NCBI RefSeq assembly: GCF_004359215.1
Contig: NC_090610.1
Coordinates: forward strand, 13,868,227 to 13,932,226
DNA length: 64,000 nucleotides
Direction: 5' to 3'
From: Bremia lactucae
Lineage: Eukaryota > Oomycota > Peronosporomycetes > Peronosporales > Peronosporaceae
The notes beneath the pieces were generated by a model. It was not told where the DNA came from and did no database searches. It saw only the letters and a program-made list of their open reading frames with translations. How positions within the stretch are numbered: the first letter of the stretch is position 1; every line of letters starts with the position of its first letter. Made by a program: the position numbers and the translations under genes. Below, piece after piece: positions 43,690-53,690 of this stretch.

Positions 43690-45400
43690 TCTTTTACACG
43701 ACCCGCATCCCTGCGTGTGTACGTGATGATGAGCCTCAATATTGATTGGGATCATTTCGCCCACCTCTCCGAACATCATTGGGAGGTGGCAGGGCACATG
43801 GCGCAGGAACTTGGTGAACAAGCCCCTGCCAGGCACCTCGAAAATCCTCCTGGGCAACATGTTGCTAAGTTGGAGCAGCTCGAGGCATTTATGCTCGGAC
43901 AGCGGATAGCCGCGTCCGAGGCACAGAGCCATGCGGTGGCGGCGTCCGTCACTTAGACTCCGAATGAGCTGAGGCATGAGTAGTCTCAGAGCGAGGCTCT
44001 CAACAGGACTGTTGAGATGCTCTCTGCTCGGCCGCACCAGCCGAGGCCCATTCGGATGGACCCGCCCAAGTTCAATGGAACTGCAGCGCACACGATTGTT
44101 CACTAGCTGTTAGCCGTGGAGCAATGCGGTGTCGCGCAGCTCATCGAGGACGACAGCCGGATCGTGGCGCACGCAATGTCGCAACTGCGCGGTAAGGTCT
44201 CAGAGTTAGCTTACTCGGCGCTTATGGCAAACGTTAAGGCATCCCTACATGGGCGATCTTTAAGACAGAGATTCGCGCCATGTACCAGCCGCCGAACACG
44301 AAGCGTTGCTTCAGACGCGCTTCTTTGGAGGGCAACAGGCGAAGCGATCTCTGCAAGAGTATGTGCAAGAGATGCGCTCGCTGTCGGCGTCCATTACCGT
44401 AGGTCCGATTCCGGAGCACATTAAGGTGCCCACTTTTATGAACGGACTACGTCATGGCCCATCGCGACAGGCCCTTATCAGAAAGGTGCCGTCGACGATG
44501 GAAGAGGCAATCCAAATTGCCTTAGTTAAGGAGCAATCTTACAACAGTGCCTCGGCATCAGCTTGGTATAAGCCGTCAGCCGAGAGGTCACATGCCACTC
44601 CCATGAAGTTGAACAATGCAGATCCGAATTTCCTGCACATAGCCAAAAGCCTGTCGCAGTAGACGGCGAGCTGACAGGAAGTCAAGCGTCGCATAAACCG
44701 GCACAATGCCTACAGCCTGGTGCGGTTGGAAGGGGTGCGTTAGCCAAAAGAGCAATGGCACCCGCTTTCCGGAAAAAGGTCGTGGTGACTCGAAGAACGA
44801 GTACCCGACAGATTAGGACGATAAAAGGCACGTCTAAACAAGTGACCTTTGGATCAGTCCTAAAAAAGAGGACGGGCCTTCGAACGAGGTATTCGAGGCC
44901 GTCAAAAACGAAATTGCGGAGGCATCCTCAATTAAGGTGATCCGATAAGACTTTAAATCTGCCGAGGAGATAGTAAATCTCCCGGAGATGCTCGTGGGAT
45001 CTCTTCCTTGCCGAATTAAAGGATGGAAAGATCCACGAAATAGTCACACCAGTTCCAGAAGAGAACTTGGTGGACTGTTGCTCGTCGTCCACAATGGATG
45101 AGAGCGTCCTAGAAACAGACAAAAAGAAACGGTTCGCTGCTCAAGGCTAAGATGCCTTGAGAGACAGTCCGTTCTTTGAGGTTCTGTGGAAACATCGCGA
45201 TGTGTTCCCAGAAGAAGTGCCGAGCCGCCTACCAGCAGATAGGGGCTTCGGGCACGAGATAGACCTCGAACCTGGCACCAAGTATTGTGTGACCAGGCAA
45301 TGGCCGTTGCCGAAAGAACAAGTCGATTATATCGATGAGTTCTTCGACAAGCGAGCCAAGGCGGGACATGTGCGTGAGAGCAAATCGCCTCACTGCAGCC
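43690..45400 (+). pseudogene. family A element 2: defective gag-PR-RT
   Basis: Gag leader helix (43727-43956, SLNIDWDHFAHLSEHHWEV), stops at 43954, 44011 and 44105, gag domain (about 44116-44660), protease remnant (44700-45130) and RT start (45157-45400, EVLWKHRDVFPEEVPSR). 43731-45400 is almost base-for-base identical to 57204-58873, including the stops. No zinc knuckle can be read. RT ends at an abrupt junction with antisense-ORF sequence at 45401. Confidence 0.88.
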
Positions 45401-45475
45401 CGAGCGAGGTTGAGTGGGCGTCTTCGCAGAGGACCCACCAACGTGGCTTCTTTTAGGTGGCATCTTTGGCGCCGT
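45401..45475 (-). pseudogene. first codons of the family A antisense ORF
   Basis: The minus strand begins MPPKRSHVGGSSAKTPTQPR and then runs into reverse-strand RT. So element 2 lost everything from RT to the start of the antisense ORF in one deletion, while keeping the 3' leader and polypurine tract (AAAAGAGGGGG, 45581-45591). Confidence 0.75.
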
Positions 45476-45591
45476 GTATGGAAACACAAGTCGCTAGAGT
45501 AATTGAGTGAACTAGCAGCTCGTAAAGCTGCTCGCAGTTCCTCGCTCCTCTTTGACGAATTCAAAATATTAATTCGTTTTAAAAGAGGGGG

Positions 45592-46123
45592 TGTAACAAG
45601 CTACTGTTGCCCTAATGTTACACAGTCCCCGTTAAGTACACTTGGTGTACTTAAGGGGATGGCCAGTTACTTAAAAAAGTAATTAGACCCAGCACACGGG
45701 TGTGGTTCACATTTGTGAACAACCCTTGTGTATGTGATGCACATAGGTGCATTCACATTAGGAGGGATGACGCCTAGCGTCATCCGTTACGCGAGGTATC
45801 TACAAAGATACGCTCGCAATACATATTAAGCGTTATCTATAAGGATGACATTTTGATTGGTAAAAATAGGTATTTATGTTTAATACGATTAAATATAAAT
45901 CAGTCTGGAAACTAGTTCCTACTTGGTAAGTGCGCACGAGGAGCTGGATTACGGCTCCCGTGACGACACTTAACCGGAGTACTTAGTGCGTTGGGTGAGG
46001 TCGCCAACGCGCCCACCGCAACTACCTCACTGCACGCAAGAGAAGCAGGTTAAACCGCTTCCTCGCTGTGCTAGGGTGTGTGTCTAAGTAGAGCGTGGCC
46101 GCATTACGACGTGCCCGCCAACA
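45592..46123 (+). repeat. family A LTR copy c (3' LTR of element 2)
   Basis: 532 bp, TGTAACAAGC ... GCCCGCCAACA, directly after the purine tract. The flanks of element 2 (TATCA before, CAGCG after) are not a target duplication, so the element was rearranged or has aged since insertion. Confidence 0.9.
45632..45817 (+). repeat. chain of six hairpins in the family A LTR
   Basis: Stems: 45632-45641 with 45645-45654 (10 bp, loop 3); 45667-45672 with 45677-45682; 45705-45711 with 45714-45720; 45733-45742 with 45747-45757 (one bulge); 45766-45773 with 45777-45784 (GATGACGC/GCGTCATC); 45791-45800 with 45807-45817 (one bulge). The other LTR copies keep the series. Confidence 0.85.
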
Positions 46124-47596
46124 CAGCGCGGGTATGTTAATTCTTGCTAACATCAACCTACCCACTCCAGAAAAGTCTCTGTGATTGCCTTCGTGCTATA
46201 TTATAGGTCTTGCTGCACCTCTTCATTCCCTTCGACTAGAGCTTAAATGGTGCTGTACAATCGGAGTCGTTCTTCACTATCGAGAACCTGTCGGATGAAA
46301 GCCGGCTGACGGAGGTATGCTATATTACCTTCTACGAATCCTGCAATGAGATTTCATTTGTCTTCCTTTCCGTCTCGCATGAAAATCCCGCTGAGGTTGC
46401 ACATAGACGTATAGGTCGGAGGAATCCTCTGCAACAATCTTTGATGGGTTAAACATGAAGTCTTCGTACACTGCTTACGAAGCTCATGTTGTCCTACCCA
46501 GCGGTATTCTCGTTACCGATTGAACCACCTTGGTCCACTGATTCAGTGATCTGCGAGGCATTTGAACCCATTCTGGGAAGTTTCTTGACTCTTGCCGAAG
46601 CTCGTTCGAAAGGACTGAGAAAGCTGGCCGCTTCTGCACTAGTAAGTTTAGGAAAGCGTTGCTAGGGCGTTTGAATGCACATGGATTGCTGCGAACACCC
46701 GTGAAAGAGGAACCCCGACTGTCACGCGCCATGCTTCTACTTTACCTATACCTAATAATTGGGCTATGTCGTCGTCTTAAGTTTGAAACATATCTCCCAA
46801 ATGTGCCCTTAGTTCTTTCGGTGCTATCTCGCTGGGTTAGCTTGCGTCACTGCCGGCTGTAAGGGGGACTGCGCTTCAGTCCTTAATGTTGTCGTTCCTT
46901 CTCGAAAGGACCATTCCCTTGAGTTCCTCCGTTAAGCTAGACGTTATCACTGGGAGAAATGGCTACTGGCATCTAGTTTTCCTGCTTCCCGGTGTCGTTT
47001 AGTCCGTCGTTGCTGAGACGGCTGTGACTCTGGTACGATTGATTCCACCTGTCCCCTTTCGAAACGATTCCGCTTCTTTTTTTTGCTGACTCCGTCAGAG
47101 CCACCGATTAGGTCCTGGGTGTGATGCTGCTTGCCTCCCTCTTCTTCCAGGTGGGGGCACGTGCGGTGGCACCATGTCGCTCTTGTCCAACACTTTACTG
47201 GGTTGGTTTCGACCTGTTTGAACTCCACCTTGATCGGTGATCTTTGCGCTGCAGAATGGGAAATGTTGCTGCCATTTTCCTCTCTCTGTGACCACAAACG
47301 TTGCTTAAAGGTGGCAGCCACGATATATCGCCTGCAAATCATGGCAACGTCGCCGTCCACGACCCGATGCGTTAGCGCCGAGGTTCATCGAGTAAACAAA
47401 GTCAAGCTTGCTAAGCCACTTAAGGTCATGCAACAGGTGGCATGCACATCGCTCTATTGCTGCATACTGTGAGCACCGATCGCAAAATAGATTAATTGTG
47501 TTTGGATGTATAATTACGAAAATTGTGCGCCGTTTGATGGGTACTCGACCAGCCACTGGAGCTTCTATCGAGACGTTAGCGTCATGACCTATTATA
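46124..47596. other. decayed coding remnants, unidentified
   Basis: Minus frames at 46732-46484, 47360-46947 and 47556-47305 are rich in Cys, Lys and Arg (for example CDRCSQYAAIERCACH). They could be gag or zinc-finger remnants. No family is recognised. Confidence 0.25.
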
Positions 47597-49338
47597 CAGT
47601 AGAACCTGTCTATAATAATACCGTGTCAATGAATAACCTCCTTAAAGTAATAATTTACTTTCGTCCCATGGACGGGCACATACATTAATTAATTATCTCT
47701 GTAATTTATTTTTAATGTAATTTGAGATCTCTTTTTTTATTAATTTGTCATTTAACTTTTTCTTGGAGAAAAGATCAGATACCGAAAAATAATCCAAAGT
47801 ACCACCTAAACACGTCTAAAGAAATCTCGTATATCAGGCTGAACCATTTGGTTTGTTAGGATTGCTCCAACCTGTCTTTTATCTGCTGTACTGACTTGAG
47901 GGGACTCAGCGCATCGCCATCCTGTTGCAGCCAGAACGTCTCAAGCAACTCGAGTGCTGTCTAAGCATCCACGACAGTGATCTTAGGCAGTTCCTGGCTG
48001 TCACCCTGCTCGTCCTCAGGCTGAGTCGAAGGTGGTCCTCAATGATATCATCCACGTCTGGAATGTATGATGAAATCCGTCAGCAGGATAGTCTAGCAGG
48101 TTGCAGATGTCCATCGATTTGAGATACCTGAAGGATGTTCCAGTTCTACCATGACTTCATTTGTCAAGGCACTGCTGCTCGAGGACTGGTGTAGCATCAG
48201 TTAGCTCATGCTGAGACTGACATCTGGATAGCATGAAAGGTGTTAATCTTAGCCGGCTCAACGACAGCATTGTAGATATTCTGAAGGAGCATAAGGTTAT
48301 AGCTGCGCCGGTAGTACGCTTTGAGGTTGCGTATGATTCCCTGGTCGTAAGGCTGAAGCTTTGACGTCATGTTGGGCGGAAGGCAGTGGATTGCCGTATT
48401 GCGAAGTGTGATTCGCTGCGGCAGATCAGCAAGCGGGATGTTTGCACTGCAGTTGTCCAGGACCAGCAGCACCTTGCGGTTTGCCGTCCTCCGATCGAAG
48501 TCCCTCAGCCACTCAAAGAAGTTGATTTGTGTCGTCGAGGCCTTCTTGTTACTGCGATACCGACAGCAACATTTTAAAGATTGACATGGCGGAACCAGCG
48601 AGGAGTGACGTACTTGCCAATGACCCATAGGGGCATGCATTTTGTCGGACCCATCAATATTGCAGCAGACAGCCACAGTTATCCGCTCCTTGTTTTGCTT
48701 CCGCCCTTCCAGCTGCCGTGTTGCAAGCGAATTGTCAGCCTGAAACAGAATTAGCCACCAGATAACAAAGTTTGATGTCCTTTGCAGAGTGCTTACCTGT
48801 ATCCGATAAAACAAGCCATTCTCATCCATATTGCAGATATCCTTACATTTATAAAGATTGAGGACCTCACGTAGGGGAGGAAGTGCATCCTCCACAGCAA
48901 CCACCGAGCTGCTCTCTCCGAAGCGGCGATAGCGATTCCATTCCAAGCTTTAAAGGGTCCCAGCCATCCATTGGAAACTGAAATGGTTAATATCCTGGAC
49001 GAAGACGGTCCAGCATCCGCTCTGCATGCTTACGGAGATTGTTGACATCCTGGTGGGCAGTGAACCAAGCCAGCAGAGCTGATTCCATCAGTGGATACTT
49101 GACTGACGCTGGCGTTTGGCACTCATGTTGCTGTCCTCTGAAAGCCGAAGAAGGTCTATCTTCCTCTTCAGCGTTTTTGAGACCGCCGCCTGGCTGACCC
49201 TCAGCTGATATTGTCCTGAAGCCAATTGACAAGCTGAGCCTGAGTCAGTGCGAGATTCTCTGTGTGATGTTTGCAGAGAGCCACGCGGACATCATCCGTC
49301 GTTGTTATGTGGCGTGCTCCTCTCGGAGGCATTGTTGA
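47597..49338 (-). mobile_element. pogo/Tigger-type DNA transposon, one end missing
   Basis: The left terminal repeat CAGTAGAACCTGTCTATAAT (47597-47616) has the pogo/Tigger signature and is preceded by TA. The transposase lies on the minus strand. The matching right terminal repeat is not seen; a family C LTR lies directly beyond the transposase start. Confidence 0.8.
48206..49332 (-). pseudogene. Tigger-family transposase with one intron
   Basis: The start ATG is at 49332 (MPPRGARHI). A psq/CENP-B helix-turn-helix follows (LALTQAQLVNWL, then VSQAAVSKTLKRK after a frameshift near 49205), then a second DNA-binding region (YPLMESALLAWFTAHQ, about 49090). The DDE domain comes next: NMDENGLFYR, LLVLDNCSAN, LPPNMTSKLQPYDQGIIRNLK, with stop at 48206. 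A 57 bp GT-AG intron (48740-48796) separates FYRIQ from ADNSLA in phase. The frameshift, and perhaps others around 49000, make it inactive. Confidence 0.88.
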
Positions 49339-49792
49339 TGTAACGGGGCACTACGACTTGTACTGTTTCAGTACAAGTCCACTTCACACTGCTTCAGTTG
49401 TGAGTGGTGCCTTACGTTAGGTGACGTACACTGTACGTGCAGAGGAAGACTTCTCTTAAGACAAGTTAGCTTAAGAGGGTAAAATGAAAACTGTATTAAT
49501 ATAGTTAAGTGTCTCTTAATCTATCTTTGTAAATGCTGACTTAACTATAACCTAATACTAAACATGTAAATGAATTTTTATCTCTATCTTATCTTGTAAC
49601 TCTCTTTGATTACTTCTACAGCTGATTAGTCTGCGGAATAAATAGACATAATGGCCTAAACCTATTTATGGATAAGAATTCAGGATATTAGTATATAAAG
49701 TTATATCCTCCAAATATTATCTACCTTTTAGATAATATATTAATTAACAACCTTTAAGTGTTAATTTCATGTAACGATACACCCCGTTACAA
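49339..49792 (-). repeat. family C LTR copy 3, solo
   Basis: 454 bp with 10 bp perfect inverted ends TGTAACGGGG/CCCCGTTACA. It lies 6 bp outside the Tigger transposase ATG. Flanks GTTGA and AGAAG do not match, so no target duplication is preserved. Confidence 0.8.
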
Positions 49793-51503
49793 GAAGACTG
49801 AATTTGATGATAATGACGGCACCTTTTAGCTGTGCGACCTCGATGCAATTAAGCGTCAGTGTGCCGCAGGCGGAAACTGGTCGTAAATCGTGACTTGTGT
49901 GAAGGAAGCATGCTTCCGTGCACCAAATTCGACAGGGTAATTGAAACTGGCTGGAGGCCTGCGAAGTCTCCGCTGTTGAGAATCGTGGCGTCACTCTCTG
50001 GCAAGAATTACAGTACGAACACCTCGTAGAACTCTACAAGCAGTTTCAGATGGGTCAAATCTCCAAGCTCCGTAGCGGGGATCCTTGCTTGAAAGGCCAT
50101 GTCGAGGAACTCGTTCAGCGCCTAGAGCGTTCGATGGTGAATATTCTTAGAGGTGTCTACGATTCGAAGAATTTGACATCCTGCTATAATGACATATTCA
50201 GCGTAGACTCGGATACGCAGACAGACGAGAGGTTGTACCTCTTGTTCCTCATTAAATGCAAATCGGTATACGACACGTTTCGCGAAGTGAACTTGGCGCA
50301 GATATTATGTTAGCGGATGGCGAGTGTAATTACTGTCGTCCTCGTGCGAGCTGATAGTAAATTATTACGATTGCGATAACGTGTACTTCAACAACAAGAC
50401 CCACCTGCATATGGCTAGAACGCTCCATTCCAGTCGTAGGACCTACTCTATCGATATCGCTCGTGCGATGGCATTAAATTTTGATGCACCTAGAGGCATT
50501 TGTCTCTGCCCAAGATTGTTTCTAAATGTGCTTGGAACCAACGTTCGCAGTCGACGAGTTACTTGCAAGCTGAGCAAATAGTAATAAAGATTGTTTTTTT
50601 TAGCACGGATTTTTTTAGAAAAGAAACTCGCTGTAATTGAAACAACCGCGTCTATCACCACCTCTGAAGTGTTGTCTATTCCGACATTTTAACGGCTCAA
50701 TGGAAGGATCACGCCGCCCAGAAGCCTAAGAAAACCTTTTGTACTCACTTAAGTCTTGACAACGATTTCTCCACTGTGTCGAGTACGAAAAGCGCCCGTC
50801 CAACAACTTCCACTTCTGCAAACATGACAGCGTATAAAAAGACGCTACCTCGGAATAGCATTGCCACGCAAACTACTTCCAAGCGCTCCAACCGATGTAA
50901 CGTTCACGCCAAAAGATCTGACCTCCGACAAGAAATAAGGCGCTCACTACCAAGAAGTGCCTCTTAACGCAAAGTACCCGGACCTCATCCGAGTCTGCCT
51001 TCTATGCATTGAAAAAGCATCACACGATGATTAAAAAATTGTCGAAAGCATCGCCTATCATGGATGTGGTCGAGCCAATTTATAAGATTCGAGCTACGCG
51101 TATATTGAACACGCTGCCCGACTATCTTGTGAAAGCAGACAAGAAGGTCGACGATATGTGCAAACTTCTTAAATACGTCAATAATCCCAACACATCGTGA
51201 AAAAAGCGAAGGAGTATCATTTAGCCTTCGCCAGCGGATTGACCTTGGAAGATGGCTGATAATGGTAACAAAAGTGCCGATATTGTACAGCAGCACGCGA
51301 TAAACGCGTGCTGTGCGCGATGCAGTCGGCCAAAAAATACAACATTCAGCTCGAAATCGACAAGTCTTATGGGAATAGTGGTCCCGTCGAAACGCAAAGA
51401 CAACTTAAAGACGTAGGCAGAGTGGTGGGTGTCCTCGGACTCGCTTAAGGAAATACCTCTACATACCAAGGCCTTGGGGGTGCCTGAAAGCGCACTCATA
51501 TTG
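49793..51503 (+). pseudogene. unrecognised plus-strand coding remnants with CxxC pairs
   Basis: Successive plus frames look protein-like: 49940-50313 (helical, acidic, ends NLAQILC), 50310-50357 (GECNYCRP), 50360-50581 (basic, Cys-containing), 50776-50967 (Thr/Ser/Lys-rich), about 50985-51200 (helical, Lys-rich, ends NNPNTS) and 51269-51448 (KCRYCTAARDK then LEIDKSYG). The paired CxxC motifs at 50325-50336 and 51275-51286 suggest zinc binding. No transposon domain is evident. It could be one decayed gene of cellular or viral origin, but I cannot name a family. Confidence 0.35.
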
Positions 51504-52056
51504 TGTAGGCGGTCACGTCGTAATGCGGCCACGCTCTACTTAAGCACACACCCTAGCACAGCGAGGAAGCGGTTAAACCTGCTTCTCTTGCGTGCAGTGA
51601 GGTAGTTGTGGTGGGCGCGCAAGCGACCTCACCCAACACACTAAGAACTCTGGTAAAGTATCGTCGCGGGAGCGGTAATCCGTCTCCCCGTGCGCACTTA
51701 CCAAGTAGGTAGTAATTTTCAGACTGATTTATATTTAATAGAATTAAATACAAATACCTATTTTTACCAATTAAAATGATATCTCTATAGATATCATTTA
51801 ATATGTATTGCGAGCGTATCTTTATAGATACCTCGCGTAACTGATGACGCTAGCCGTCATCATGGATGACGCTGGGCGTCATCCCTCCTAATGTGAATGC
51901 ACCCATGTGCATCACATCCACAAGGGTTGGTCACAAATGTGCACCACACCCGAGTGTTGGGTCTAATTACTATTATTTAGTAATTGACCATCCCCTTAAG
52001 TACCAAATGTACTTAATGGGGACTGTGTAACATTAGGGCAACTCTAGCCCGTTACA
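51504..52056 (-). repeat. family A LTR copy d (3' LTR of a minus-sense element)
   Basis: 553 bp. On the sense (minus) strand it begins TGTAACGGGCTAGAG, right after purine tract AAAGAGGGGGATGG. It has two GATGACG-type hairpins, like copy a. Confidence 0.9.
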
Positions 52057-52188
52057 CCATCCCCCTCTTTAAGAACGAATTTACATTTTTAAATTCGACA
52101 GAGTAGAGAGAGGAACTGCGAGCAGCTTTACGCGCCGCTAGTTCACTCGATCACTCTCGCGCACGTGTTTCTATACACGGCGCCCAAG

Positions 52189-53690
52189 ATGCCACCTAAA
52201 AGGGGCCACGTTGGTGGGTCGTCTGCGAAGACGCCCACACAACCTCGCACTAAGCGCACGCGCCGCGTTAATTCGCCGCCCGCGTCGAATACCTTAGTCA
52301 AAACGCCGACAGCTACTGCTGCTGTCGCGTTAACGGGGCTAAAGGATCCATCCCACGTTAACAGTAAGGATTCTGACCGTCGCTCATTGTCGACTACAAT
52401 GAGTCGACACCGTTGCCGTCATCTCATACTATTGATGCGGACAACGAGCTCATGAGGAGGGATGATGGCGCATTATTGCCCATCCAAACTTCCCTCATGG
52501 CTCACAACACGGAGACAGCAACATTTAGGAATGCTGTCTCGTCGTATGCGCTGTATAGCGTAGCGACCATTAATGAGAGCGCTGCCCATAAAGCGCAGCT
52601 GCTTCTCCGTTGGGTAAAACCACAACGCCTTATGCTCAGACCATTATCCATAATGGTTCTGGCATAGAGGATTTTGAGTCTAAAGCTCCGCCACGTGAAC
52701 GTGCTCAGGCGGTGTCACAAGCCAGTCGTTTAGAACGTGGCTATGTGACGGGTGGCATATCACTAATGCCCCCTCCATCTAAATGGTCTCCTTTGGACCA
52801 AGAGCGTCGCTCCTATAGCGCGCTCTTCTAGACGCTCATAAATATCATTGCATTTTTAAATCATGGAGAGCTTAGGGAAATCGCTTGGGCGAATTTTCCC
52901 GATCCCGGTCATGTTGCGTTCAAATGAAACGCCCGACCAATACGAGGCGGAATTCCTGCGCCGCATTCATCCGCATTCCGATGCGATGCAGCGGCGGCCG
53001 CAACGAATTAATTTCGCTCGTTTGCGTGTGAAAGAAATCATGGGCGGTACTGAACCCTCTGTTTATTTTCACAACGCTACTTCTGCTAGTCCATTTGAGA
53101 CTAGCGAAGAGACCTCAGCTGGTACTCCTTTTCATAGGAAGCCACCAAGCTGGGCACATCAATACGTGGGGCATCGATCGGTTTTGAAGATTCAAAATTC
53201 TTCGGGTAATCTTTCCATTTGACGAGGAACTGATACATTTGCCTCATTGAGCGGTGGGCAAGCAACCTTCTAACAAGGAAGCGTTGATTTGCACCCGCAT
53301 ACATCAGTGCAGGCGGCGCTCTGTAGGAGTGGCGATCTCGCCCACCTAATCGCGGATGCCTTGCCTTCGTCCGTTCAGTCGCAGGCATTAAGCGCTGCTG
53401 AACGACGTATTGTGGATATCGAGGGCCAAGTCTTGCGACTGATCTCGGATCTTTATGATGTCCGAGTGAAGGATCGTCAGGGTTATGAACACCTGAAGAC
53501 TCGCTTGGAACGTTTTGAGAGGATAAAGCTGAGAGATCCGCGTTACTCGCGTGATGTCCCTCGCTCTCCGAGTCCTGTTCGAGGTGGAAGGAGTCGGTCT
53601 GATAGTTTTTCGCCTTCTCTGTCCCCCTCATCTAAACGACGCTCGACTCACAGTCGGCGTCACCATCGGTCTCCTTAGACGGATGGGGAT
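52189..53690 (+). pseudogene. family A antisense ORF, near full length but frame-broken
   Basis: It begins MPPKRGHVGGSS, 132 bp from the 3' LTR, on the strand opposite to pol. Order: basic/Pro/Thr-rich N-terminus (to about 52340); acidic and Ala-rich middle (to 52800); segment starting at an ATG near 52863 (GRIFPIPVMLRSNETPDQ, HPHSDAMQRR, FARLRVKEIMGG); stop at 53221; coiled coil (53390-53540, AAERRIVDIEGQVLRLIS); and an SR-type Arg/Ser tail (53560-53676). Its last 340-580 bp are complementary to the chromodomain ORF. No enzyme motif. A nucleic-acid-binding or structural role is a guess from the basic and coiled-coil composition. Confidence 0.65.

Noticed and set aside
43141..46123. Recent intact insertion of element 2
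   Set aside because: The flanks do not form a target-site duplication and the two LTRs differ at their first bases, so it is rearranged or not young.
53101..53690. Assigning the plus strand here as the main coding strand of pol
   Set aside because: Chromodomain motifs are unmistakable on the minus strand; the plus frame is treated as an additional overlapping ORF.
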